Assembly (NCBI RefSeq): GCF_000814765.1
Contig: NZ_JWIC01000005.1
Location: forward strand, 744,001 to 808,000
DNA: 64,000 bases
Source of the DNA: Pseudoalteromonas luteoviolacea
Lineage (GTDB): Bacteria > Pseudomonadota > Gammaproteobacteria > Enterobacterales > Alteromonadaceae
Reading direction: 5' to 3'
Shown here: positions 39,360 through 48,897 of the stretch, one piece after another
Position numbering within the stretch: the stretch's first letter is position 1
How the letters are laid out: every line of letters starts with the position of its first letter
Made by a program: the position numbers and the translations under genes
The notes under the pieces: generated by a model
What the model saw: only the letters and a program-made list of their open reading frames with translations
The model's database searches: none
Told to the model about the DNA's origin: nothing

Positions 39360-40088
39360 TTACTCAGCTTCTACGAAATCGTCGTTTTCTGCTTGAGCAA
39401 CGATGTTGCTTTCACGACCTTCAGTGATAGCAGTTGCAACAGCGCCAGTGTAAAGCTGGATTGCACGGATCGCATCGTCGTTACCAGGGATGATGAAGTC
39501 AACACCATCTGGGTTTGAGTTAGTATCAACAACAGATACTACTGGAATACCTAGGTTGTTAGCTTCGCGGATAGCGATGTGCTCGTGGTCAGCATCGATT
39601 ACGAAGATAGCGTCAGGTAGACCGCCCATATCTTTGATACCACCAAGGCTCTTCTCAAGCTTTTCCATTTCACGCGTTTTCATTAGCGCTTCTTTCTTAG
39701 TAAGCTTCTCGAAAGTACCGTCTTGGCTTTGTGCTTCAAGGTCTTTAAGACGCTTGATTGATTGACGAACTGTTTTCCAGTTAGTCAACATACCACCTAA
39801 CCAACGGTGATTTACGTAGAACTGCTCACTTGAGATAGCTGCTTCTTTAACTGCTTCACCAGCTGCACGCTTAGTACCAACGAAAAGGATTTTACCTTTG
39901 TTAGATGCAACGTTTGATAAAAACTTAAGTGCATCGTTGAAAAGTGGAACTGTCTTTTCTAGGTTGATGATGTGAACGCGGTTACGTGCACCGAAGATGA
40001 ACGGCTTCATCTTAGGGTTCCAGTAACGTGCTTGGTGACCGAAGTGAACACCAGCTTGAAGCATATCGCGCATTGAAACGTTTGCCAT
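39360..40088 (-). CDS. rpsB: Ribosomal protein S2
   Basis: Small-subunit protein that joins late in 30S assembly. The 242-residue sequence is standard: [22 protein letters not shown], then [24 protein letters not shown] and [12 protein letters not shown]. It is the first gene of the translation block and is divergent from map. Its leader is about 200 bases long, which in other gammaproteobacteria carries S2 autoregulation. Confidence 0.98.
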   Translation of the reverse strand: MANVSMRDMLQAGVHFGHQARYWNPKMKPFIFGARNRVHIINLEKTVPLFNDALKFLSNVASNKGKILFVGTKRAAGEAVKEAAISSEQFYVNHRWLGGMLTNWKTVRQSIKRLKDLEAQSQDGTFEKLTKKEALMKTREMEKLEKSLGGIKDMGGLPDAIFVIDADHEHIAIREANNLGIPVVSVVDTNSNPDGVDFIIPGNDDAIRAIQLYTGAVATAITEGRESNIVAQAENDDFVEAE

Positions 40089-40290
40089 TGTATTTTCCTC
40101 TATTTAGTAGGGTTAGGCCTCCACATATCCCATAGCACCAACATGCTTATTGCGTATCTTTTTAGATACAAACATGCACCCAAGTGTATGTGTCGATATG
40201 TGTGTGTGTTAAAATTAAATTTTGCGTGCCTTAAGTACAAACAACCTCAAGATCAAATCTGGAAGATTTATTTGTAAAAAGACGGCGCGC

Positions 40291-40319
40291 TTTATACCAT
40301 ATAAAATAAATTAACTCAA
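40291..40319 (-). promoter_or_regulatory. Probable rpsB promoter
   Basis: TTGAGT, a 17-base spacer and TATAAA are followed by a GC-rich discriminator (GCGCGCC) on the minus strand. Such a discriminator is typical of ribosomal promoters repressed by ppGpp. It would give a leader of about 195 bases before rpsB, which includes a small hairpin (GTATC/GATAC). Confidence 0.6.
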
Positions 40320-40376
40320 TGATGAGACCAAAATTTGCTCGTCATTGCTTTGTAAAAATTATGACTTGGAGTCTCA

Positions 40377-41164
40377 ATGAGTGCAGTGATTAAAACCCCT
40401 GAAGAAATCGAAAAAATGCGTGTTGCCGGTAGGTTAGCGGCTGAAGTGTTGGAAATGATCGAGGAGTTTGTGAAGCCTGGGGTTACCACAGACGAATTAA
40501 ATACAATTTGTCATAATTACATTGTGGATGTACAAGGCTGCATACCTGCACCACTCAACTATCATGGATTCCAAAGTCAATTTGTACATCTGTTAACCAT
40601 GTTATCTGTCATGGAATTCCCAATGAGAAACCATTAAAAGAAGGTGATATTGTCAATATCGACGTCACCGTTATCAAAGATGGCTACCATGGTGATACGT
40701 CAAAAATGTTTTACGTTGGCACGCCAAGTATTCAGGGCAAACGTTTAAGTGAAATCACGCAAGAGTCTCTTTATCTCGCTATTAAAATGGTAAAACCGGG
40801 CGTACGTCTTGGTGATATTGGTGCCGCTATACAAAAGTTTGCTGAAGGCTTCAACTATTCTATCGTTCGTGAATATTGCGGTCACGGTATTGGTGCACAG
40901 TTCCACGAAGAACCTCAAGTTATGCACTATGGCAAACCGGGGACTGGTGAAACGCTCAAAGCAGGTATGTGTTTAACCATTGAGCCTATGGTTAACGCAG
41001 GTAAACGTCAGTGTAAGTTACTCAAAGATGACTGGACTGTTGTCACTAAAGACCGCAGTTTATCAGCACAATGGGAACACACACTGCTTGTCACGGACAA
41101 TGGCGTTGAAATCCTAACGCATCGTAAAGATGACACGATTGACCGTGTGATCGAGCACGCCTAA
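40377..41164 (+). pseudogene. map: Methionine aminopeptidase type I, one-base frameshift
   Basis: Removes the initiator methionine from nascent proteins; essential in most bacteria. The first 68 codons read correctly (IKTPEEIEKMRVAGRLAAEV to PLNYHGF), then the frame changes at 40571-40572. There the sequence GGATTCCAAAG should be GGATTCCCAAAG to give GFPKSICTSVNHVICHGIP, as in homologues. One added C restores a 262-residue protein with all metal ligands (IDVTVIKDGYHGD, CGHGIG, TIEPM, WEHTLL). With no other damage in the gene, a base-calling error or a very recent mutation is likelier than a dead gene. It is divergent from rpsB, the conserved arrangement. Confidence 0.85.
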
Positions 41165-41172
41165 GTCAATTG

Positions 41173-41199
41173 ATGCTGCTTGTGATGAGCAAGCAGCAT
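41173..41199 (+). terminator. Terminator after map
   Basis: A ten-base perfect stem (ATGCTGCTTG and complement) with a 7-base loop lies about eight bases after the map stop; only a short AT-rich tail follows. Confidence 0.6.
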
Positions 41200-41352
41200 T
41201 ATAAATTACAGACAAGTTTGGAACCGGATTAGGTAAAAAATATCCATTTAACCCATCAATCTAACAAAACCCGCAAAAAACGTACTTTCGCTGCTTCAAG
41301 TCATCCCAATATACAAGTAAACTGATTCCATCTTGTGTTCCAAGGATCTCTC

Positions 41353-43971
41353 GTGGCGTTACCAAATAAAGTAAAGTTGTTACTTGAACAAGCTGAACAA
41401 CTTAATGATTACAAAGGCTGTATGAACTACTTTTACAAGTGGCTCAACAATCAATTTTCAAAACAGCCGGTCAGGTTGCTGATCAAAGCACGTTCTGAGT
41501 TCATCGATACATTGCTAAAAAAGTTATTTGTTCAAACCGGATTATCAGAATTTCCACAATTGGCGTTGATCGGTATCGGTGGATATGGACGCGGTGAGCT
41601 TCACCCATTTTCTGACATCGACTTTTTGTTGTTGACCGATGGTGAACCCAGTAACGAGTTACGTAATGCGCTTGAGACATTTGTCACGTATTTATGGGAT
41701 TTAAACTTAGATATCGGTCATAGTGTCCGCACACATGAGCAAGTGCTAGAACAAAAACGCAAAGATGTGCACTTCACGACAAGTTTGCTCGAAAGTCGGC
41801 TCATTTGCGGTAACCTTATCGAGTTTGAACGATTGAAAAGTCATATCGTTAAGACCCCTATCTGGCGATCCGATGATTTTTTTATCGCTAAAGTGAAAGA
41901 ACAAAAGCTCAGACGTAAAAAGTGCCATGGTACTGCCTATAACCTCGAGCCAAATATCAAAGAAAACCCAGGGGGTTTAAGAGACTTACAAACTATTTTT
42001 TGGGTTGCTAAAAAACACTTCCATGCGGAAACATTAGAAGAACTGATCGGCCATGGCTATTTAACCCATGAAGAGTACCAAGAACTGATGGAGTGCTTGG
42101 AAAATTTATGGAATATTCGATTTGCGCTGCACCTTGCAGCTGGGCGCAGTGAAAATAGATTATTGTTCGATTATCAGCCGCATGCCGCTGAATTGCTTGG
42201 CTTTGGTTCGGAAGGCAAGCCTTCGGTCGAGCGTATGATGAAACGTTTATTTAGGATCATGAGTCGTGTTCGTGAGATGAACCAAATGCTGCTCGCCTAT
42301 TTTGAACAAAGTATCTTGCCTGATCATGATGCACATCTTGTCACGCCTTTAGATGCGCATTTTGAACGTATCGGCAACAAAATACGGGTAAAAGATCCCT
42401 CCGCATTCTTTTTACGAGAGAACCTAATCGTTCTTTTTGAACATATCGCTGACAATACTGACATCACCGATATAGATCCAAATACCATACGTTCGGTTAG
42501 GCAAGTACGCAGACGATTGCTCGGAGACTTGCAAGACTATGCTGCATGTCGTGACGCATTTATGCGATTGCTAAAGCACCCAAATGGCATGGGGAGAGCG
42601 TTCACTTTAATGCACAAACACGGCATTATCGCAGCCTACTTGCCACAGTGGCGTAGTATATTCGGCCAAATGCAATTTGATTTATTTCATGCTTATACCG
42701 TAGATGAACATACGCACAAGCTGATTAATAACATCCATAAATACCGCGATAAGCAACTCAATAAAGATTTTCCAATTTGCGCAGAGATAGTGACGCGCAT
42801 GGATAAACCCGAGTTATTGTATTTAGCTGGGATCTTCCATGATATTGCTAAAGGCCGAGGTGGTGACCACTCAGAGCTAGGCGCTGTTGATGCCAACGCC
42901 TTTGCTAGCATGCACAAACTGACCCCCTCCGATGCAAAGCTCGTTGCCTGGTTAGTTGAGCATCATTTACTTATGTCTGTAACCGCTCAGCGTAAAGACA
43001 TCAATGACCCAGATGTCATTAATGAGTTTGCCTCTAAAGTGAAAAACGAACGTCAGCTCGATTATCTTTACTGCTTAACCGTGGCAGATATCCGCGCGAC
43101 CAATGACAATTTATGGAATGATTGGAAAAACACCCTATTACGCGAGCTTTATTTGCATGCACAACGTGCTTTAAGACTGGGCTTGGAGCACCCCATGGAT
43201 ATGCGTGATCAGATCCGTGATAAAAAGGCCCAAGCGATGCAGAGGTTAGTTGAACTCGGCTTTGAAGAAACCAATGTCATCGCACTTTGGTCACGATTTA
43301 AAGCAAACTATTTTACAGGTTTCAGTGAAGAGCAAATCTCATGGCAAAGTGAGTATCTACTTTCACTAGAAAAAGAAACTAAATCGGGCGTTGCCGTATC
43401 CGAAAAGCCAATGCATGGCGGTACGCAAGTATTTGTTTATGCCCCTTATGAAGCCAGCTTATTTGCCAAACTTGTGTCTGTGATTGGCAGTAAAAAAGCA
43501 CAGATCCAGCATGCTCAAGTCATGACAACTAAAGATGGTTACGTGGTTTTTAGTTTCGTGATTTTAGAAGTCAATGGCGATGCCATCAGCGGGAGCCGCG
43601 CGAAGAACTTGCGCAGAGGACTCGATAGCATCTTGATCGATCCGAAGAAAAAAATACGCTTGAAGAAAAACCGCTCACAGCGATTTAAAGATTTTAATAT
43701 CAAACCAAAAGTGATTGTCCGCCCACATGCACGTGACGATAGAAACCTAGTCGAAATTCAAGCCGTTGATATTCAGGGCCTATTAACTAAGATTGCGGAA
43801 GTATTGCAGGTGCATAACCTTCATATCCACGCCGCACGGATCACCACAGTTGGAGAGCGTGCAGAAGACTTTTTCGTAGTCTCAAATGAACATTATTTAG
43901 CATTGAGTGATGATGAAAAAACCGCTTTACATCATTCACTGATGAAAAAATTAAACGCCGAATCTGAATAA
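41353..43971 (+). CDS. glnD: PII uridylyltransferase/uridylyl-removing enzyme
   Basis: Nitrogen sensor that uridylylates PII at low glutamine and removes the group at high glutamine. Domains in order: nucleotidyltransferase with [20 protein letters not shown] (about residues 75-95), GlnE-like linker, HD hydrolase with [18 protein letters not shown] (about 490-510), and two C-terminal ACT domains that bind glutamine. The GTG at 41353 is chosen since AAGGA lies seven bases upstream; it gives 872 residues. A GTG six codons earlier lacks this. map, glnD and dapD lie in order on the same strand, a conserved neighbourhood. Confidence 0.96.
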   Translation: MALPNKVKLLLEQAEQLNDYKGCMNYFYKWLNNQFSKQPVRLLIKARSEFIDTLLKKLFVQTGLSEFPQLALIGIGGYGRGELHPFSDIDFLLLTDGEPSNELRNALETFVTYLWDLNLDIGHSVRTHEQVLEQKRKDVHFTTSLLESRLICGNLIEFERLKSHIVKTPIWRSDDFFIAKVKEQKLRRKKCHGTAYNLEPNIKENPGGLRDLQTIFWVAKKHFHAETLEELIGHGYLTHEEYQELMECLENLWNIRFALHLAAGRSENRLLFDYQPHAAELLGFGSEGKPSVERMMKRLFRIMSRVREMNQMLLAYFEQSILPDHDAHLVTPLDAHFERIGNKIRVKDPSAFFLRENLIVLFEHIADNTDITDIDPNTIRSVRQVRRRLLGDLQDYAACRDAFMRLLKHPNGMGRAFTLMHKHGIIAAYLPQWRSIFGQMQFDLFHAYTVDEHTHKLINNIHKYRDKQLNKDFPICAEIVTRMDKPELLYLAGIFHDIAKGRGGDHSELGAVDANAFASMHKLTPSDAKLVAWLVEHHLLMSVTAQRKDINDPDVINEFASKVKNERQLDYLYCLTVADIRATNDNLWNDWKNTLLRELYLHAQRALRLGLEHPMDMRDQIRDKKAQAMQRLVELGFEETNVIALWSRFKANYFTGFSEEQISWQSEYLLSLEKETKSGVAVSEKPMHGGTQVFVYAPYEASLFAKLVSVIGSKKAQIQHAQVMTTKDGYVVFSFVILEVNGDAISGSRAKNLRRGLDSILIDPKKKIRLKKNRSQRFKDFNIKPKVIVRPHARDDRNLVEIQAVDIQGLLTKIAEVLQVHNLHIHAARITTVGERAEDFFVVSNEHYLALSDDEKTALHHSLMKKLNAESE

Positions 43972-43982
43972 AAGAGGAAACC

Positions 43983-44810
43983 ATGTCGGATTTAAAAAGT
44001 ATTATTGAACAAGCGTGGGAAAACCGCGATAGCATCACACCATCTTCTGTTGCACCCGAAGTTAAAAATGCAATTGTTGACTCTTTAGAGTTACTAGATA
44101 AAGGTGCTGCACGTGTAGCAGAAAAAGTAAGCGGTGAGTGGGTTGTTCACCAATGGCTTAAAAAAGCAGTATTACTGTCTTTTAGAATTCGTGATAACCA
44201 GCCAATGAACGATGGCGTAAACCAATTTTACGACAAAGTACCACTTAAGTTTAGTGATTATACACCAGAGCAATTCCAGCAAGGCGGCATGCGTGTCGTA
44301 CCAAATGCAGTCGCACGTCAAGGTAGTTTTGTCGGGAAAAACGTCGTACTTATGCCTTCTTACGTTAATATTGGTGCTTACGTTGACGAAGGTACAATGG
44401 TCGATACATGGGCAACTGTGGGATCATGTGCACAAATTGGTAAAAATGTTCACTTATCTGGTGGTGTTGGCATTGGCGGTGTCCTAGAGCCTTTGCAAGC
44501 TAACCCAACCATCATTGAAGACAACTGTTTTATCGGTGCACGTTCAGAGATTGTTGAAGGTGTAATCGTTGAAGAAGGCGCTGTTATCTCAATGGGTGTG
44601 TACATTTCGCAAAGCACGCGTATTTATGACAGAGAAACCGGTGAAATTCATTATGGTCGAGTCCCAGCAGGCTCTGTGGTAGTGCCAGGTTCACTACCTA
44701 GTAAAGACGGCACCCACAGTCTTTATGCCGCTATCATCGTGAAAAAAGTGGACAAGCAAACACGCGAAAAAGTCGGTGTTAATGCCCTACTTCGTTCTGT
44801 GCAAGACTAA
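43983..44810 (+). CDS. dapD: Tetrahydrodipicolinate N-succinyltransferase
   Basis: Succinylates tetrahydrodipicolinate in the lysine/diaminopimelate pathway. The 275-residue trimeric left-handed beta-helix enzyme matches E. coli (274), with [33 protein letters not shown] and [12 protein letters not shown]. The start has GAGGAAACC just upstream and follows glnD by only 11 bases, suggesting a shared transcript. Confidence 0.97.
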   Translation: MSDLKSIIEQAWENRDSITPSSVAPEVKNAIVDSLELLDKGAARVAEKVSGEWVVHQWLKKAVLLSFRIRDNQPMNDGVNQFYDKVPLKFSDYTPEQFQQGGMRVVPNAVARQGSFVGKNVVLMPSYVNIGAYVDEGTMVDTWATVGSCAQIGKNVHLSGGVGIGGVLEPLQANPTIIEDNCFIGARSEIVEGVIVEEGAVISMGVYISQSTRIYDRETGEIHYGRVPAGSVVVPGSLPSKDGTHSLYAAIIVKKVDKQTREKVGVNALLRSVQD

Positions 44811-44819
44811 CTCATACCG

Positions 44820-44852
44820 AGCCGTGCGCAACTTAGCTGCACGGCTACTTTT
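44820..44852 (+). terminator. Terminator after dapD
   Basis: An eight-base perfect GC-rich stem (AGCCGTGC and complement) with an 11-base loop, followed by ACTTTT. Confidence 0.75.
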
Positions 44853-44934
44853 CAATTCAAGCGTTCAATTCATTATTTTCAACCCTGTCAATCTGTGATT
44901 GAAATAACGACACACCCAAACATGGAAAGACATA

Positions 44935-45639
44935 ATGATAATAATATTCCGAAAGTACCTTCTTTGCATATTCATCTTATTTTTAGCTGGATGTGCCAAT
45001 ACAACAACCGTTCACATTTACGCTAAATACATCCCAGATAAATCTCGTATTCAATTAGAACAAGCATTTGAAAAAAACGGTTTCAACGTTGAGACCAATA
45101 CTCTCGATTTCCCAACCAGCATTTCCCAAAATACAATGCTTCATTCGCTCATGCTGCAAGACCCAAATGCAGTAGAAACCGCCAAGCAAACGGCCGACAA
45201 AAGTGGTTTTAAGATATCAGATATTCAAGCACTTAAAGAAGGTAACCACTGGTACACCAAAAATGCCATTGCAATTTATCCCTTTCCAAAAGATAAACAG
45301 AATAGTCCGCTCCTAAAAGCAGACTTAGCACAGCATTTTAAAACAGCCTCATGTAACAGCGAATTTAAGCTCAAGCTCCATAAAAATGGGGCCTATGAGC
45401 TCTCTGGTGAGAATATTGCTGAAGAAAACAAAGGATTATTAAAAGGTACTTGGCACTATGTGCAATATCCATATATGGAGCTAAGACCTTACAAAGGCAT
45501 TAGCTGGAGCCGATACTTTGAAATACATCAACTAGTCACTCGAGATCAAGTCAGTGAAATTGAATTAATACGACTAAAACCGATTGAGAAACATCACGTG
45601 AGCCAGCATTGCGTGTATGAATTTGGCACGCGACTTTGA
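44935..45639 (+). CDS. Hypothetical lipoprotein
   Basis: A 234-residue predicted lipoprotein: a hydrophobic signal (FRKYLLCIFILFLAGC) ends in lipobox LAGC with lipid-attachment Cys at about position 20, followed by asparagine and threonine. The mature protein has no repeats or recognised domain. An N-terminal half with VHIYAKYIPDKSRIQLEQAF hints at an OmpA-like or LytR-associated alpha/beta fold but is not diagnostic; the C-terminal half contains two cysteines (Cys at TASCNSEF and SQHCVYEF) that could form a disulfide. It converges on putP. No function assigned. Confidence 0.75.
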   Translation: MIIIFRKYLLCIFILFLAGCANTTTVHIYAKYIPDKSRIQLEQAFEKNGFNVETNTLDFPTSISQNTMLHSLMLQDPNAVETAKQTADKSGFKISDIQALKEGNHWYTKNAIAIYPFPKDKQNSPLLKADLAQHFKTASCNSEFKLKLHKNGAYELSGENIAEENKGLLKGTWHYVQYPYMELRPYKGISWSRYFEIHQLVTRDQVSEIELIRLKPIEKHHVSQHCVYEFGTRL

Positions 45640-45656
45640 GTGTACTCAGAAAACAA

Positions 45657-45682
45657 AAAAGGTGAGCCAAAGCTCACCTTTT
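45657..45682. terminator. Bidirectional terminator, lipoprotein/putP
   Basis: An 11-base perfect stem (AAAAGGTGAGC and complement) with CAAA loop and A/T tracts on both sides, between convergent genes. Confidence 0.9.
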
Positions 45683-45703
45683 ACTTTTATCGCTACAGCG
45701 TGT

Positions 45704-47182
45704 TTACAGACCGCGATTCATTTCGTCAAATTTCGCTTCTATCGTTTTTGAAGGCGGTGCCGTCATTGAGCTCACTGCCACAATCGCAATGGATGCTGCA
45801 ATGAAGCCAGGTACGATTTCGTAAATGAATCCACTCGGGCTTTGTCCTGCAATGGTGAATGGTGCATAGATCCACACAAGCACAGTCACAGCACCAACAA
45901 CCATACCAGCAAGCGCGCCTGAGAAGTTCATACGCTTCCAGAATAAGCTAAACAGTACCAGCGGACCAAATGCCGCACCAAAGCCTGCCCACGCGTTGCT
46001 CACTAAGCTTAAGATAGTGCTTTCTCTATCATGCGCGAGATAAATAGCTAACACTGACACTGCCGCGACACTGATACGACCGACCATGACTAGCTCTTTG
46101 TCTGTCGCATTTGGCTTAATAAACACTTTGTAGAAATCTTCAGTCAAAGAGCTCGAACTCACCAATAACTGTGAAGAAATCGTGCTCATAATCGCCGCTA
46201 AAATTGCCGCCAGTAAGAAGCCTGCAATCAATGGATGGAATAGCAACTCAGACAGAACCAAAAAGATGGTTTCAGCATCTTTAACAACGATGCTATTCTC
46301 ATGCGCATAAGCCGCGCCAAACAAGCCCGTAGTGATAGCGCCAACGGTTGCCACAATCATCCAGCTCATACCAATATTTCTGGCTGTTGGCATATCTTTA
46401 ACACTGCGCACAGACATAAAGCGAACAATGATGTGAGGCTGACCAAAATATCCTAGACCCCAAGACATCGCAGAAATAATACCAATTACGCCACCAGCGC
46501 CAACCCACGTCAGCATATCTGGATTTAATTCATTCAGCGTCGCAATTAACGGCTGCTCTAGTAAACTGAATGTCACCAAAGGCACTAGTACAAGCGCAAT
46601 AAACATAATACAGCCTTGTACAAAATCTGTGAGGCTCACAGCTAAGAACCCACCAAACAGCGTGTAAAGTACAACCACACCGGTTGTCACATACAAGCCC
46701 GTTTCGTAGCTCATGCCAAACGAGTTTTCAAATAACTTACCGCCTGCAACAACGCCTGATGAAGTGTACAAGGTGAAGAAAACAATGATAACAATCGCAG
46801 ATACAATACGCAGTGCGTTACTATTGTCTTCAAAGCGATTTGCAAAATAATCTGGAATCGTGATTGCGTCATTGGCAACCTCGGTGTAGACACGTAGTCT
46901 TGGTGCAACAAGTAGATAGTTCAAGAACGCACCAATTACCAAACCAACCGCTATCCACGTGCTGCTGAACCCTGTTAGGAACATTGCACCTGGCAATCCC
47001 ATTAAGATCCAACCACTCATGTCGGATGCACCTGCTGATAGTGCAGCTACACTGGGTGGTAAATTACGACCCCCTAACATGTAACCTGATACATCATCGG
47101 TAGATTTACGATAGGCATAAAGGCCAATTGCTAACATTGCAACAAAATACAAAGCCAGCGATATCATCGTGCCAATTTCCAA
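45704..47182 (-). CDS. putP: Sodium/proline symporter
   Basis: Imports proline with sodium, for use as nutrient and osmoprotectant. The 492-residue SSSF-family transporter has about 13 membrane segments. Diagnostic segments include GASDMSGWILMGLPGA in the second helix and GWGLGYFGQPHIIVRFM-type sequence (here MSWGLGYFGQPHIIVRF). No putA is adjacent. The 260-base gap upstream shared with the EAL/HDOD gene should carry its promoter. Confidence 0.94.
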   Translation of the reverse strand: MEIGTMISLALYFVAMLAIGLYAYRKSTDDVSGYMLGGRNLPPSVAALSAGASDMSGWILMGLPGAMFLTGFSSTWIAVGLVIGAFLNYLLVAPRLRVYTEVANDAITIPDYFANRFEDNSNALRIVSAIVIIVFFTLYTSSGVVAGGKLFENSFGMSYETGLYVTTGVVVLYTLFGGFLAVSLTDFVQGCIMFIALVLVPLVTFSLLEQPLIATLNELNPDMLTWVGAGGVIGIISAMSWGLGYFGQPHIIVRFMSVRSVKDMPTARNIGMSWMIVATVGAITTGLFGAAYAHENSIVVKDAETIFLVLSELLFHPLIAGFLLAAILAAIMSTISSQLLVSSSSLTEDFYKVFIKPNATDKELVMVGRISVAAVSVLAIYLAHDRESTILSLVSNAWAGFGAAFGPLVLFSLFWKRMNFSGALAGMVVGAVTVLVWIYAPFTIAGQSPSGFIYEIVPGFIAASIAIVAVSSMTAPPSKTIEAKFDEMNRGL

Positions 47183-47444
47183 AATGACCTCCGTTAAAAA
47201 GAGCTTCTCTCCGAATAACAGTAAACTAACTTCTTAACTGATATTGGAACAAAAGCCAAAAACAAAGGCGCACTATATCATGGCTCCCTCTCACCCCCAA
47301 GTAAGTCTGCTTAAATAGCTGCTGTTGCACATTTCACACTCTAAAATATTACCCTTTAGTACGAAAATACTAAGAAAGTGTAAATTTTATAATGAAATAC
47401 GTTGTAGATTGCCTTATATTGAAGTGAAGTGAAGTAACGATTGG

Positions 47445-48680
47445 GTGTCTCGTTCCATGTATTTTTATGCCGCTAGGCAACCTATTTTAAACATCAACAA
47501 AGAAGTCGTTGGTTATGAGCTGCTGTTTCGCGATGGCGTCGACAACGTATTTCCCAATATCGATGACGTTGAAGCCACATCAAAATTAATCGAAGGTAGT
47601 CAATTTAACTTCGGATTAGAAGATCTCACTGACAGCAAACCTGCCTATATCAACTTTACCCTTGAAACTATTCTTAAAGGGTACCCGACTATGATGGGGC
47701 GTGATCAGTTGATAGTAGAGATTTTAGAAACGGTTCAACCTGGGAAGCGATTGTTAGCTGCAGTACAAGATCTCAAAGAAAAAGGCTACAAACTGGTTTT
47801 AGATGACTATAAACATCAGAAAGTGTGGCGTCATTTCTACCCTTATATTGATCAAATCAAAGTGGATATGTTGGTAACTAGCGTTGATGAGATCCATGAG
47901 CTTAAAGAAGCCATTGCACCGCATAAAAATATTGAACTCGTTGCCGAAAAAGTAGAAACCCATGAGCAGTACCAGCTTGCGCTTGATCTTGGATTTACAC
48001 TCTTTCAAGGGTTTTTCTTCGCCAAACCTGAAATGGTTCAGACAAAAGCACTTCCACCATCAGAAATGGCGTTAGCAGAGCTGTTATATGAAACATCGAG
48101 TGTTGATGTGGATCTTAAACGAATTACACAAGTCTTCGAGCGCGATGTAAACCTTAGCTATAAATTGCTACGCTATTCTAACTCAGCAGCTTTTAAACGC
48201 AGGGCAGAAATATCCACAATCAAACAAGCGCTGGTTGTGCTGGGTAATCAAGAACTGAAAAAATTTCTCTCTTTACTCTTTGCGTCACAAGTTGCTTCAG
48301 AAAAGCCCATGGAACTTATTCGACTGTCGCTAACACGCGCGAGATTTTGTGAACTTATCTCAATTAAACATAATGAAATGCGTGATACAGGTATGGCTTT
48401 TTTAACTGGCATGATGTCGTTGATGGACGCAATCTTAGATGAAACCATGCAAAGCGTGATGCAAAAGCTACCTTTGACCATAGATATCAAGGATGCATTA
48501 TTGCAAGGTGAAGGTATTCTGGCGCAATATTTAAATCTCGTTATGGCATATGAGCAAGCCAACTGGGCTGACGCGTCAAAACTCACTGAGCAATTGAATT
48601 TGCAAGCTCAATCACTCCCCGAACTATACTCAGAAGCCTTACAATGGTGCGATCAACAAGTCGAAGCGATGGGCATTTAA
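47445..48680 (+). CDS. EAL-like/HDOD signalling protein (YuxH/CdgJ type)
   Basis: A 411-residue two-domain protein. The N-terminal 200 residues are an EAL-family fold, but the signature is YELLF instead of EAL and catalytic metal residues look eroded, so hydrolysis of cyclic di-GMP is unlikely. The C-terminal half is an HDOD domain (LKRITQVFERDVNLSYKLLRYSNSAAF; QALVVLGNQELKKFLSL). Similar proteins in Vibrio influence motility and cyclic di-GMP signalling. The start is a GTG at 47445; an ATG four codons later (MYFYAARQPIL) is equally possible and matches homologues well. Confidence 0.88.
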   Translation: MSRSMYFYAARQPILNINKEVVGYELLFRDGVDNVFPNIDDVEATSKLIEGSQFNFGLEDLTDSKPAYINFTLETILKGYPTMMGRDQLIVEILETVQPGKRLLAAVQDLKEKGYKLVLDDYKHQKVWRHFYPYIDQIKVDMLVTSVDEIHELKEAIAPHKNIELVAEKVETHEQYQLALDLGFTLFQGFFFAKPEMVQTKALPPSEMALAELLYETSSVDVDLKRITQVFERDVNLSYKLLRYSNSAAFKRRAEISTIKQALVVLGNQELKKFLSLLFASQVASEKPMELIRLSLTRARFCELISIKHNEMRDTGMAFLTGMMSLMDAILDETMQSVMQKLPLTIDIKDALLQGEGILAQYLNLVMAYEQANWADASKLTEQLNLQAQSLPELYSEALQWCDQQVEAMGI

Positions 48681-48693
48681 TTCTTTAATACCC

Positions 48694-48722
48694 AAGTGGT
48701 GATAATGCAAATCACCACTTTT
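48694..48722 (+). terminator. Terminator after the EAL/HDOD gene
   Basis: A ten-base perfect stem (AAGTGGTGAT and complement) with a 7-base loop and short T tail, 13 bases past the stop. Confidence 0.7.
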
Positions 48723-48897
48723 GATACAGACAAATTTTGCGTTACATCAAATTTTTTCTACTTCTTATCACAGTGCGACATTTTGTCACATCCCAACTTG
48801 TCCCTGCATCAGTAAAATACACCTCAGAATAAACTATTGATAATTAAATCAACTGACTCACTAAAAGTTACGTTGATACATCACTCTGAGGACAACC

